Assembly (NCBI RefSeq): GCF_046736045.1
Contig: NZ_CP177134.1
Span: 1,364,001-1,428,000, forward strand
Direction of reading: 5' to 3'
DNA: 64,000 nucleotides
Source of the DNA: Leptospira_A sp046736045
Lineage (GTDB): Bacteria > Spirochaetota > Leptospiria > Leptospirales > Leptospiraceae
This document shows, piece by piece, positions 45,156-53,179 of this stretch. The position numbers were made by a program, and so were the translations under genes. The notes under the pieces were generated by a model. It did not search any database and had not been told where the DNA came from. It saw only the letters and a program-made list of their open reading frames with translations. The number at the start of each line of letters is the position of its first letter. Positions within the stretch are counted from its first letter, which is position 1.

Positions 45156-46313
45156 ATGATGGGTTCATTCGTTAAATTTCAAATCTTTCTACTTTTGTTT
45201 GTCTTTACGCTTTCGGTTCATTCCGAAGAAAAACAAAATTCAAATCCGCCATCGGTATCCGCTTTACCGGTGGAACAGGATTCTATAAAGAAAGAAGAGA
45301 AAAAAACGGAATTTATCTTAAGTCAGTCTTTGGCGAATGATGTTTTTATTTTTGGAAATAGCCTTTATGGAGAAAGACTGAGTAGAAGAAATAATGAAAG
45401 GTATCAGCCCGTATCGGACGGACTGATACTCGGAACATTTGTAAATTTCGTCACTCCGATTCCCGGCTTAAAGATAAACCTCGTAGTAGCCGATCCTTTA
45501 GTCGGAAGAAACAATACGGACAATGATTTTTTCTACCAATCAACCCAAGGCGGCAAAGACGAAACGGAAAAAGTGGTTCGATCCATTCAGGGCAATCAAA
45601 TCGGTTATGATCCTAATCAAATCAGACAAAGAAAGGAAAACAACGGACTACGGGATTATTTTATCGGGCAGATCGGATACGAATGGAATACTTCGATAGG
45701 CCAGTTCTCAACCGGGTTTTTCATCATCAATAGCAACAACTATCCAACTAACACAAGTGCAATGAACTATACGTTCGGATGGAAACCCGGCTTTTTGGCT
45801 GTTGTGAAACCGGAATTCGTTTCCAATTATAGAATTTCTTCCGAAACAAACGGACTCAACCAAGGTAACAGCCACCATCGATTGGGATTCAGTCATGAGT
45901 TTGATTTATCAAAAGACTGGAAATTGACTCCCGGAATCCAATCAGGATTTCAATACTTTAATAATAACACGGACCGTAGAACCGGAGTGACTGACATTAC
46001 TGCAAAAGTTCAGGTGAACTATAGCTTTATAAATTTTAGCATCAGCGATGTTTACAGACCGTCGCTTTTTTTGTTTGATAATGATCGGGCGTTTCCAAAA
46101 CCTTCCGGGGTATCTTCCGATGGGAATCCGGAGGATGGTAAAGTGACGGATCCGTCCAAGATTCACGGAACAGCCAATCAGGTGGCCGCCGCTACAATTC
46201 AATCTTTATCTTTGGACCCTGTAACAAAAGACAGTCTTTTGAATTCCTACCAACAGCAGCATCTACCCAAACATCATATTGTATTTAATGTTGGTTATAT
46301 GGCGAAATTTTAA
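45156..46313 (+). CDS. Putative outer membrane beta-barrel protein
   Basis: Not assigned to a named family. Signal peptide (residues 1-23, FLLLFVFTLSVHSEE), a polar linker, then many short alternating strands rich in aromatic and Asn residues (FIIGQIGYEWNTSIGQFSTGFFIINSNNY, WKPGFLAVVKPEF, LGFSHEFDL, WKLTPGIQSGFQYF), ending in HHIVFNVGYMAKF. The terminal Phe preceded by alternating hydrophobics is the outer-membrane barrel signature. 385 aa. Lies 45 nt after the SDR gene; perhaps a porin for its substrate, but this is inference. Confidence 0.7.
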   Translation: MMGSFVKFQIFLLLFVFTLSVHSEEKQNSNPPSVSALPVEQDSIKKEEKKTEFILSQSLANDVFIFGNSLYGERLSRRNNERYQPVSDGLILGTFVNFVTPIPGLKINLVVADPLVGRNNTDNDFFYQSTQGGKDETEKVVRSIQGNQIGYDPNQIRQRKENNGLRDYFIGQIGYEWNTSIGQFSTGFFIINSNNYPTNTSAMNYTFGWKPGFLAVVKPEFVSNYRISSETNGLNQGNSHHRLGFSHEFDLSKDWKLTPGIQSGFQYFNNNTDRRTGVTDITAKVQVNYSFINFSISDVYRPSLFLFDNDRAFPKPSGVSSDGNPEDGKVTDPSKIHGTANQVAAATIQSLSLDPVTKDSLLNSYQQQHLPKHHIVFNVGYMAKF

Positions 46314-46509
46314 AGCGTCGGACTTTATTTGAATTTCCGTAGAGATTTGATTTTTGGGTCAGGCGCCGGAAATTTTTTTCCGATTCGGTTCTTTTTTGAT
46401 ATGAATTGCAATTTGTGATTCAATGAATGGGCGAAAATATTTTTCTTTGCCTGATCCAAAACAAATGAAAATATGATTTATCCCGTCTGATAAAGTAAAG
46501 GGTGGATCT

Positions 46510-47298
46510 ATGCCAAATGCGCAAAATCAAAAATTAAGAATTCTGGGAGAGGGAAAGGAAACCCTTCTTCTGGGAAATGGATTTGGTACAAATCAATACG
46601 CTTGGGATAAAGTTCACCCTAGTCTAACTCCCAAATACCGTGTGGTTTTATTCGATACCATCGGTTCCGGAAAAACAGATCCTGCTTTGTATAGCCCGAT
46701 TCGGTATTCAAACTTATTTGCATACGCAGAAGATTTGATTCAATTGATAGATGAATCCGGAATAGGACCTGTTACCTATATAGGACATTCCGTTAGCGGG
46801 ATGATCGGTTTACTTGCTTCCAACCGCAGGCCGGAACTTTTTAAAAAATTGGTTTTTATCGGTGCTTCTCCCCGTTACTTAAATGATGAAAATTATATCG
46901 GCGGATTCAACCAAGAGGCTTTGAACCAATTGTATGCAGCTATGGAAACCAATTTCTTTACATGGACAGCGGGATTTGCACCGATCGTGATGGAAAACAA
47001 AAACAACCCCGATCTGGCCCGTTCCTTCGAAGCTACCTTAAGGGAAATCCGCCCTGATATAGCATTGTCCGTGGCAAAGACGATCTTTCAATCGGATCAT
47101 AGGCAAGATCTGCCGCATTGCAAGCATGATGTTCTAATTATTCAATCCGCTTCCGATATTGCCGTTCCGACGGATGTAGGCAGGTATTTGGAAAAAAATT
47201 TATCTAACGGAAAGTATGTCCAGATTGAATCGGAAGGACATTTCCCTCATATCAGTGCGCCGAATTTGGTATTGAAAGCCATGGACGGATTCATCTAA
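46510..47298 (+). CDS. RsbQ-like alpha/beta hydrolase
   Basis: Alpha/beta hydrolase of the RsbQ/KAI2 group. The oxyanion region is LLLGNGFGTNQYAWD; the triad is S94 (GHSVSG), D216 (SASDIAVP) and H244 (EGHFPH), nearly the positions in Bacillus RsbQ. 262 aa. The next gene, a PAS-containing hybrid kinase, starts 3 nt after this stop. In Bacillus, RsbQ acts with the PAS phosphatase RsbP in the energy-stress pathway, probably making a small ligand for the PAS domain. The same logic with a kinase is proposed here. AGGGTGGATCT precedes the ATG. Confidence 0.87.
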   Translation: MPNAQNQKLRILGEGKETLLLGNGFGTNQYAWDKVHPSLTPKYRVVLFDTIGSGKTDPALYSPIRYSNLFAYAEDLIQLIDESGIGPVTYIGHSVSGMIGLLASNRRPELFKKLVFIGASPRYLNDENYIGGFNQEALNQLYAAMETNFFTWTAGFAPIVMENKNNPDLARSFEATLREIRPDIALSVAKTIFQSDHRQDLPHCKHDVLIIQSASDIAVPTDVGRYLEKNLSNGKYVQIESEGHFPHISAPNLVLKAMDGFI

Positions 47299-47301
47299 TC
47301 A

Positions 47302-49371
47302 ATGTTATCAATCTCTCAAGAAGAAGCGGTTCTGAAGTTTTATATTGAAACTTCAAAACTTTACTCTTCATTCGATCCAAGCAGAAGGGCACAATTTTTC
47401 CAACTCTGCCTTCTGATTCTCAAAGCGGATTATGCACTTTTACTTGAATCTTTGGATGAGCATTCGGTTCAGTTGGTAGAGTCATTTCCTGAAATCAAAT
47501 TACAGCAAAAGTTCACAAACCCTTCTTTATTAAAAACAGCATTTGATGGAGATTCCCCGGTCGGATATTTTAATTTGGAAAAAGGTTCTTTTACAACTTT
47601 GAATTTCGATTTATTGTCTGAACTTTCTGTAATTTCCGCTTTCGGAATTTCTTCAAGCATCGAATCTTCCGAAACAAAAAATATCGTTTTATTCTGTTAT
47701 GCGAAAATGAATCCGGTTCCTGACGAATTTGGTCTTATTGCAAAATCCATTTCTCATAGAGTGATCGAAATTTTAAAAAACGATCAGAGGGAAATTTCCT
47801 TTGCAGCAACCAGTTCCCGATTGCAATCCATTTTGAAAACAATCCCGCAAGCAATTGTGTTTGTTGATACGGAAACTGATATTTCCTGGATCAATGAAAA
47901 CGCGGCAAAATTATTTTCTCTGACTCCTGGCGCTCATCCTTCTTATCATATATCAGAAGCTATGCGAAAGATTTTGGAAACTACATCCAATCTTCCTGAA
48001 ATTCAATCGCAAATGACTGTTGGTTTTTCCGATCCGAATAATGAAGGATTTACCTCATATTGGATTTTGCATACACCTGAGAAAAAAGTCTACCAAGTCC
48101 AGTCGCAGGTCATTCGTGGCAGAAAATCACCAGGCCGCCTGTGGTTGTTTGACGATGTGACTGCGGTTCATGCGCATAGGGAAACTTTAACTCTTTTGAA
48201 TATTGCACTTCGGGAAAAGAGTGAATCCGTTCAAAAAGAGAATTTGGCAAAAACCGTTTTTGTTTCCAAGCTCAGCCATGAAATCCGAACGCCGTTGACA
48301 GGTATCATCGGACTTACCGAATTATTGATATCGCAAAAACATAATGAGGAAGACATCGAATCTTTGGAATTGATTCATCGAAGCGGGTTGAATCTGTTAA
48401 AAACCATAAATCATTTTCTGGATTTTTCCAAATTGGAGATGGGTAAAATGGAATTGGAGTCTCTTCCTTTTTCACTCCCAGGCTTGCTGAAAGATTTGCA
48501 AAAACTTCTTTCCACCGAAGCTCAAAAAAACAATAACCAAATCTTTTTGGAAATTCCCAATGACTTTCCCGACTCGGTGCTTGGAGATAGTTTGAGAATC
48601 GGACAAATTTTTACCAATCTGATCGGCAATGCGCTTAAATTTACAAAGGAAGGAAAGATCACTGTTCGCATTCGTTACGTTAGTTTGGATTCACCGAATA
48701 TCCAAATCCTTGCCGATGTGAGTGATAACGGAATTGGTATTTCCAGTTCCAAACTCGAATCTATTTTCGAACCTTTTGTCCAAACGGATGTTTCTACTAC
48801 TCGCCATTTCGGAGGAACAGGGCTCGGGCTTTCCGTTACCAAAAACTTAATCTCTTTATTAGGTGGTTCTATCGAAGTTAAAAGTATTGTGGGTTCTGGT
48901 ACTGAATTTTCCTTCCGATGGGAAACGGAAATTGCAGAAGGCTTTTCTCCAAAAGAACCAAATCCCGAGATCAAAAACGAATCTACCGATTATTCTCTAC
49001 TTTCCGTTCTCGTAGTGGAAGACAATCCGGTGAATCAGAAGTTGATTTCGAGAATATTAGGAAAATATAATATAGCCCCTTTCATCATTGATAACGGAGA
49101 AGAAGCGGTAGAATTGTCTTATCAAAACAAATACGATCTCATTTTCATGGATATCAATCTGCCTGGGATAGATGGTTTTACGACTTCTGAAATTTTACGT
49201 GGAACAAATAACGGTCGTTTTGCGAAAATTTACGGACTAACTGCAAATATCACTTCGGAGCACTCGGCAAAGTCCTCAACACAATTTATGGATGGGTTTC
49301 TTTCAAAACCCTACGACATCAAACAAATCGGTGAGCTTTTGGCGGATCTGTTGAAAGATAGAAAAATCTGA
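47302..49371 (+). CDS. PAS hybrid histidine kinase
   Basis: Two-component hybrid sensor. An N-terminal region of about 175 aa of GAF-like appearance is followed by a PAS domain (about 180-290, TIPQAIVFVDTETDISWINENAAKLF). The dimerisation/phosphoacceptor helix has H326 in SHEIRTPL, the ATPase has NLIGNALKFTKEG, DNGIGI and GGTGLGLSV, and a C-terminal receiver has phospho-Asp D617 (FMDINLPGIDG) with EDN and a Lys (LSKPYD). No membrane helix, so it is cytosolic. 689 aa. Coupled to the RsbQ-like hydrolase. No separate response regulator is adjacent; the phosphate must go to another protein. Confidence 0.92.
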   Translation: MLSISQEEAVLKFYIETSKLYSSFDPSRRAQFFQLCLLILKADYALLLESLDEHSVQLVESFPEIKLQQKFTNPSLLKTAFDGDSPVGYFNLEKGSFTTLNFDLLSELSVISAFGISSSIESSETKNIVLFCYAKMNPVPDEFGLIAKSISHRVIEILKNDQREISFAATSSRLQSILKTIPQAIVFVDTETDISWINENAAKLFSLTPGAHPSYHISEAMRKILETTSNLPEIQSQMTVGFSDPNNEGFTSYWILHTPEKKVYQVQSQVIRGRKSPGRLWLFDDVTAVHAHRETLTLLNIALREKSESVQKENLAKTVFVSKLSHEIRTPLTGIIGLTELLISQKHNEEDIESLELIHRSGLNLLKTINHFLDFSKLEMGKMELESLPFSLPGLLKDLQKLLSTEAQKNNNQIFLEIPNDFPDSVLGDSLRIGQIFTNLIGNALKFTKEGKITVRIRYVSLDSPNIQILADVSDNGIGISSSKLESIFEPFVQTDVSTTRHFGGTGLGLSVTKNLISLLGGSIEVKSIVGSGTEFSFRWETEIAEGFSPKEPNPEIKNESTDYSLLSVLVVEDNPVNQKLISRILGKYNIAPFIIDNGEEAVELSYQNKYDLIFMDINLPGIDGFTTSEILRGTNNGRFAKIYGLTANITSEHSAKSSTQFMDGFLSKPYDIKQIGELLADLLKDRKI

Positions 49372-49478
49372 ATTTAAAAGCTCCTTTTGGCATTTATCAT
49401 AAGGAACCTATTTCTGATGATAATCTTGATTTCTCTTTTGTCACGGAAGAATATTTAAAGGAACATTTTACCAAGTAA
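49362..49478 (+). pseudogene. Possible 3' remnant of a lost gene
   Basis: An open frame without start codon reads NLKAPFGIYHKEPISDDNL followed by a further 18 protein-like residues ending HFTK and a TAA at 49476-49478. Composition looks coding, but it overlaps the kinase stop in another frame and has no ATG or ribosome site. It may be the C-terminal end of a decayed gene. From 49372 to 49731 nothing else coding is seen. Confidence 0.3.
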
Positions 49479-49499
49479 ATAATTTTATATTTGTTATGT

Positions 49500-49625
49500 G
49501 AGTGAGTCCCGAACCAAATTCGACTAAAGACTGAAAGGGTTTTTAAGCAGTGCGGGATCGGGCGGGACTCCGCTTACGCTCCGGTTGCTTCCGACCAAGC
49601 CCTTCACATCCCTCTCGCAAAGCAC
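49500..49625. repeat. GC-rich intergenic repeat-like block
   Basis: Distinctly GC-richer than its surroundings, with GCGGGATCGGGCGGGACTCC, then CGCTTACGCTCCGG and CATCCCTCTCGCAAAGC. Similar in style, not in detail, to the block at 43510-43634. No open frame of interest. Fills most of the 360-nt gap before the metzincin-like gene. Confidence 0.45.
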
Positions 49626-49731
49626 TAGTACTTGTTCTTAAAAATATTTCTAAATAAATTATTTACAACTTTGTTCTGTTTTTGTAAATAAGGTCTTTCT
49701 GAAATCGGATTGGTTGCTTGAGGAGAATTGA

Positions 49732-50811
49732 ATGGAAACTACATGGAGCGGATCAGCTAAAAAACTGACCGGGAATTGTTTGGCGGTGGGTATTTTCGTA
49801 GCACAAGAAGGGGATGAGTGGGACCAAAACGAAAAAACGGAAACATGGGCAAAAGTGGAAACCGCCATGGGTTGGATTGTCAAACAGGCAGCTGAATACG
49901 AAGTAGAAGTCAATTTCGAATGTTTATGTTTGAATCCCGATTCGGATGCTACGATTCCGGACATTGAGGTAGTAGGAAGCAATTCCGAGAACACGGAAGC
50001 CGCGAATCATGTAGCGGAACAATTGGGTTATGAGAATGCGGGAAATATGGTGGATCGGCTTAGAGAAGACTATTCATCGCATAACATTCATATATTGTTT
50101 ATTCTGAATTCGGAAAATATTGCCAATCATAATGATATCAATGTGGGCGATGACAATCAAGTCATAGACGTTTGTATGATCCACAAGGAAATCAATCATG
50201 GCTCCGTACTCGTATCCACAATTACCCATGAATCATTACATGCGTTTGGTGCCATAGATTTGTACCAAAAAGGTGATGATGCGCCCGGTATCAAAGCGGC
50301 AAAACTTGCGAGCAAAAAATTTCCAAATGAGATTATGATTTGTGAGACAGACGATATGGATGTCATGGAGGTCTCCGAACTGACTGCATTTTATTTGGGG
50401 TGGCATGGTGATCCGAAGCCATGGTATAGAAACCTGATAGATCCGTATCATTTAACGGTGCTTAATTTTCTAATGAACAATCACCAATATTACAACGAGG
50501 AGGGTGATTTGATTATCTCTCAGGAAGAGGAACTGCTCAAGTATTCCTATGAGGAAGGCGAGTTCGTTAGAATTCGATTGAATGAAGATGACAATTTGAT
50601 TCTTTGGCGCCAAACATTTTCCGGTTCCGAGGAAACGTATGAGTTTTGGGAAACGGATTCGGAAGGAGAATTTCATGTGTTAGAGGGCAAAACGGACGAA
50701 TACGCGCTTCTGGAAATGCCTAAAGAAAACGGAGGTATGAGTTTTACCATCAATCATTTCGTAGAACCTACTACAAGAGATGAATTGTATGAGATGACTT
50801 TGGTGGAATAG
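49732..50811 (+). CDS. Metzincin-like putative zinc protease
   Basis: A family I do not recognise, but residues 166-176 read HESLHAFGAID, a HExxHxxGxxD zinc site with H166, H170 and D176 as ligands and E167 as base, as in snapalysin-type metzincins. About 40 residues later ETDDMDVMEVSELTAFYLGW holds a possible Met-turn. The N-terminal 160 residues are acidic alpha/beta; the C-terminal 100 look beta-rich (FVRIRLNEDDNLILWRQTFSG). No signal peptide, unlike most metzincins, so it may work inside the cell or leave by another route. 359 aa. Preceded by TGAGGAG. Isolated gene, convergent with an AraC regulator. Confidence 0.65.
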   Translation: METTWSGSAKKLTGNCLAVGIFVAQEGDEWDQNEKTETWAKVETAMGWIVKQAAEYEVEVNFECLCLNPDSDATIPDIEVVGSNSENTEAANHVAEQLGYENAGNMVDRLREDYSSHNIHILFILNSENIANHNDINVGDDNQVIDVCMIHKEINHGSVLVSTITHESLHAFGAIDLYQKGDDAPGIKAAKLASKKFPNEIMICETDDMDVMEVSELTAFYLGWHGDPKPWYRNLIDPYHLTVLNFLMNNHQYYNEEGDLIISQEEELLKYSYEEGEFVRIRLNEDDNLILWRQTFSGSEETYEFWETDSEGEFHVLEGKTDEYALLEMPKENGGMSFTINHFVEPTTRDELYEMTLVE

Positions 50812-50865
50812 TATAAATTAAGTTAGGTGGTTGTTCCGTCAGGGGAAATGTTTTACTTGCAATAC

Positions 50866-51762
50866 TTAATCTACTAGTCTTTGGCTTTCCATTTGTCTTA
50901 AACTCGAAGTATCTCGGGCAGGTGATGCGCCAAAGAATTTGGAATATTCACGATTGAACTGCGATGCACTTTCATAACCGACTTTGAAAGCTGCATGAGA
51001 TACGGAATAACCGCTAAAAACCAAAAGTTTTCTCGCTTCAAGCAACCTTAATTGTTTTTGAAATTGAATCGGGCTTAAGCCGGTTATTTGTTTGAATTGC
51101 CGATGAAATGTAGTAATACCCATGTGTGATTTTGCCGCCATTCGTTTTATTTCCATTGATTCGGAATAATTTTTTCGAATCCACCGAATGGACTGATGTA
51201 TCCCCGATCCCTTATCGTTTGTTCGACAAAATTGTGTTAGACGCCATCCTTGCGGACCAAGAAGCACTCTATAAAGTATTTCACGTTCATACACCGGAGC
51301 GAGTGCCGGAATATGTTTTGGAGTTTTTAGAAGTCGTAACATTCGCAACCAAGCTTCTAGGAAATCTATGGTAGCTTCGCAAGCGGAAAACTCATTGGAA
51401 ACTTTCCCTTCCTGAAAATCATTTGGAAGATCCTTTAACAAATCCAGTATGGAATTTTGATTCAAATAAAGACCTACTGATAAATAGGGAAGTCCGTTCG
51501 GGCCTTGGTGCACTCGTCCTGTCGCCGGAATTTCCGTAGGAATTACAAAGTAGGATGGCGGCTTTAAATAGATAACTTGATCACCAATCGAAACCGTTTT
51601 GCTTCCTTCAATAATGAACCCAATCATCGGTTCATAGATTGCCGCAAGTTGGTGTTCAGGAACCTCGCCTTTTATGATCACTACTCCGGGCAGATCCGTT
51701 GCTGTGGGTTCAGTACTGGCTTGGCTCGTCAGCCACGTGATTTCGTTTAGAATATCTTTCAT
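50866..51762 (-). CDS. AraC-family transcriptional regulator
   Basis: Activator or repressor with a cupin-like AraC-type N-terminal domain (GVVIIKGEVPEHQLAAIYEPMIGFIIEGSKTVSIGDQVIYLKPPSYFVIPTEIPATG) of the YqhC-like kind and a C-terminal pair of helix-turn-helix motifs (MEIKRMAAKSHMGITTFHRQFKQITGLSPIQFQKQLRLLEARKLL, then GYESASQFNREYSKFFGASP). 298 aa from ATG 51762; a TTG six codons upstream is possible. Divergent from an SDR gene that it probably controls; YqhC-like regulators often govern aldehyde or ketone reductases. Confidence 0.9.
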   Translation of the reverse strand: MKDILNEITWLTSQASTEPTATDLPGVVIIKGEVPEHQLAAIYEPMIGFIIEGSKTVSIGDQVIYLKPPSYFVIPTEIPATGRVHQGPNGLPYLSVGLYLNQNSILDLLKDLPNDFQEGKVSNEFSACEATIDFLEAWLRMLRLLKTPKHIPALAPVYEREILYRVLLGPQGWRLTQFCRTNDKGSGIHQSIRWIRKNYSESMEIKRMAAKSHMGITTFHRQFKQITGLSPIQFQKQLRLLEARKLLVFSGYSVSHAAFKVGYESASQFNREYSKFFGASPARDTSSLRQMESQRLVD

Positions 51763-51955
51763 TTTTCTATTATAATCCAAAAGACAGTTTTAGGCTTTTT
51801 TTTAAATAAAAAACCTTATAAAAATTGAGAATTTATCTATTTAAAATATACTAAATGGTATGATTAGGCAATAAAAAAGTACAATCGGATCTAGCTCGAA
51901 CTTTAGAAATCTCTTATAATCATTACGAAAGCATTGCTGATTTAAGGAGAATTTT

Positions 51956-52711
51956 ATGAAAGTAGCAATTATTACAGGTGGAAGTAACGGAATCGGAAAA
52001 AGCACAGCGCTTGAGCTTGCTAAGCGTGGAATCGGTGTTATTCTTACGTATCATTCCAATCAAAAAAGCGCAGAAGATGTGATTCGGGAAATTGAACAAA
52101 ATAGCGCGGTTCGGGCTGTTGGACTGAAATTAGATCTGAGTCAAAAATCCACTTTTGCAGATTTCACTGAGGCAGTGAAAAAGAACCTCCAAGAAATTTG
52201 GAATCGAAAAACTTTCGATTATTTGGTTAATAACGGCGGCATCGGCGGCGGGATGATGTTCACAGATATGACTGAAGATTATTTCGATAAAATACTTAAT
52301 ACGAACTTCAAAGGACCGTTATTTTTAACCCAACAGTTGGTCGGACTGATAGAAGACGGCGGAAGAATTGTGAATACCTCAAGCAATTCCAGTTCCACAA
52401 CACCTCCCGGGTATTCCGCTTACGGATCATTGAAGGCGGCCTTATCGACTTGGAGTCGTTACTTGGCTAAAGAACTCGCTCCTCGGCAAATTCGTGTTAA
52501 TGCAGTTTCTCCCGGCCCAATTCATAGTAACTTTGGCGATGGAGTATTTGATAAACATCCCGAATACATTCAGCCTTTGGCAGATCAAACCGCACTTGGA
52601 AGAATTGGCAACCCCGGAGATGTCGGTAAGGTCATTGCCAATTTATTGTCAGATGACTTTGCTTGGGTTACTGCGCAAGATATAGAAGTATCAGGCGGCT
52701 TTTTACTTTAA
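51956..52711 (+). CDS. Short-chain dehydrogenase (AraC-linked)
   Basis: SDR with TGGSNGIG, NNGG (LVNNGGIGGG) in place of the usual NNAG, Ser in NTSSNSSST and YGSLK as catalytic Tyr/Lys. C-terminal SGGFLL. 251 aa; ribosome site AAGGAG 6-7 nt before the ATG. Divergent from the AraC regulator across 193 nt, so probably its target. Most likely an aldehyde- or ketone-reducing enzyme; the substrate is unknown. Confidence 0.87.
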   Translation: MKVAIITGGSNGIGKSTALELAKRGIGVILTYHSNQKSAEDVIREIEQNSAVRAVGLKLDLSQKSTFADFTEAVKKNLQEIWNRKTFDYLVNNGGIGGGMMFTDMTEDYFDKILNTNFKGPLFLTQQLVGLIEDGGRIVNTSSNSSSTTPPGYSAYGSLKAALSTWSRYLAKELAPRQIRVNAVSPGPIHSNFGDGVFDKHPEYIQPLADQTALGRIGNPGDVGKVIANLLSDDFAWVTAQDIEVSGGFLL

Positions 52712-52726
52712 GCGTGTGATTGTTCG

Positions 52727-52763
52727 TTGATTGGAAAGATACTTTTGCGGGCGAAGGGGCTCG
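52727..52763. repeat. Direct repeat copy 1: duplicate of the tRNA-Gly 3' end and flank
   Basis: 37 bp identical to 53007-53043, which covers the 3' end of the tRNA-Gly gene plus 19 bp beyond it. Offset exactly 280 bp. It looks like an attachment-site duplication. Confidence 0.85.
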
Positions 52764-53006
52764 CCCTCTCGCTACTCGCCTTCGTGGCTCGTTGCGCTCC
52801 GAGGCGTGGTTTGCTCGCACTCAGCCATCCTGGCTTCGTGTCGAAAAACACTCGCTCCTATTGTCGCTCGGTTTTTCGAGTCGCGCTATCCACCCTCTCG
52901 TTCGTGGAACGAGCCACCGCTTCGGCTTGACCGCCTGTTGGCTTTCACAAGCCTCACGTGTTCGATCCCCTTCGAGGAATCTTCGTTAGATTATAGTTGG
53001 ATTTTT
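52764..53006. other. GC-rich insert between tRNA-end repeats
   Basis: 243 bp, clearly GC-richer than flanking genes, with short repeats such as GCTCG and CTCGTTCGTGGAACGAG (a local palindrome). All three plus-strand frames stay open for long stretches, but the predicted peptides (Arg/Ser/Leu-rich) look non-coding and no ribosome site is present. Within the 314-nt gap between the SDR gene and the tRNA nothing else is seen. Confidence 0.5.
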
Positions 53007-53043
53007 TTGATTGGAAAGATACTTTTGCGGGCGAAGGGGCTCG
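53007..53043. repeat. Direct repeat copy 2: native tRNA-Gly 3' end and flank
   Basis: Perfect 37-bp copy of 52727-52763. This copy belongs to the intact tRNA gene. Confidence 0.85.
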
Positions 53044-53096
53044 AACCCTCGCCAGAAGCTTGGAAGGCTGCTGTGCTACCGTTACACCACACCCGC
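53026..53096 (-). tRNA. tRNA-Gly (anticodon TCC)
   Basis: 71-nt cloverleaf on the minus strand. Acceptor GCGGGTG pairs with CGCCCGC (one G-U); D-loop GTGTAACGGTAGCAC; anticodon loop CTTCCAA with TCC; T-arm GAGGG-TTCGAGC-CCCTT; discriminator A; no encoded CCA. All stems close. Confidence 0.95.
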
Positions 53097-53179
53097 AATG
53101 GTAAATACATAGTTTTTCAGGAAACTTTGTGGTCAATGATTTTTGGTTCCAGATTTGCGGGGCTTTAGAGAATAGGAAT

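Noticed and set aside
49362..49478. Complete small gene after the kinase
   Set aside because: No start codon or ribosome site; kept only as a possible remnant.
52720..53168. Long overlapping open frames in the GC-rich region near tRNA-Gly
   Set aside because: They run through the tRNA gene and the direct repeats, have skewed Arg/Ser/Leu composition and no ribosome sites; high GC alone keeps them open.
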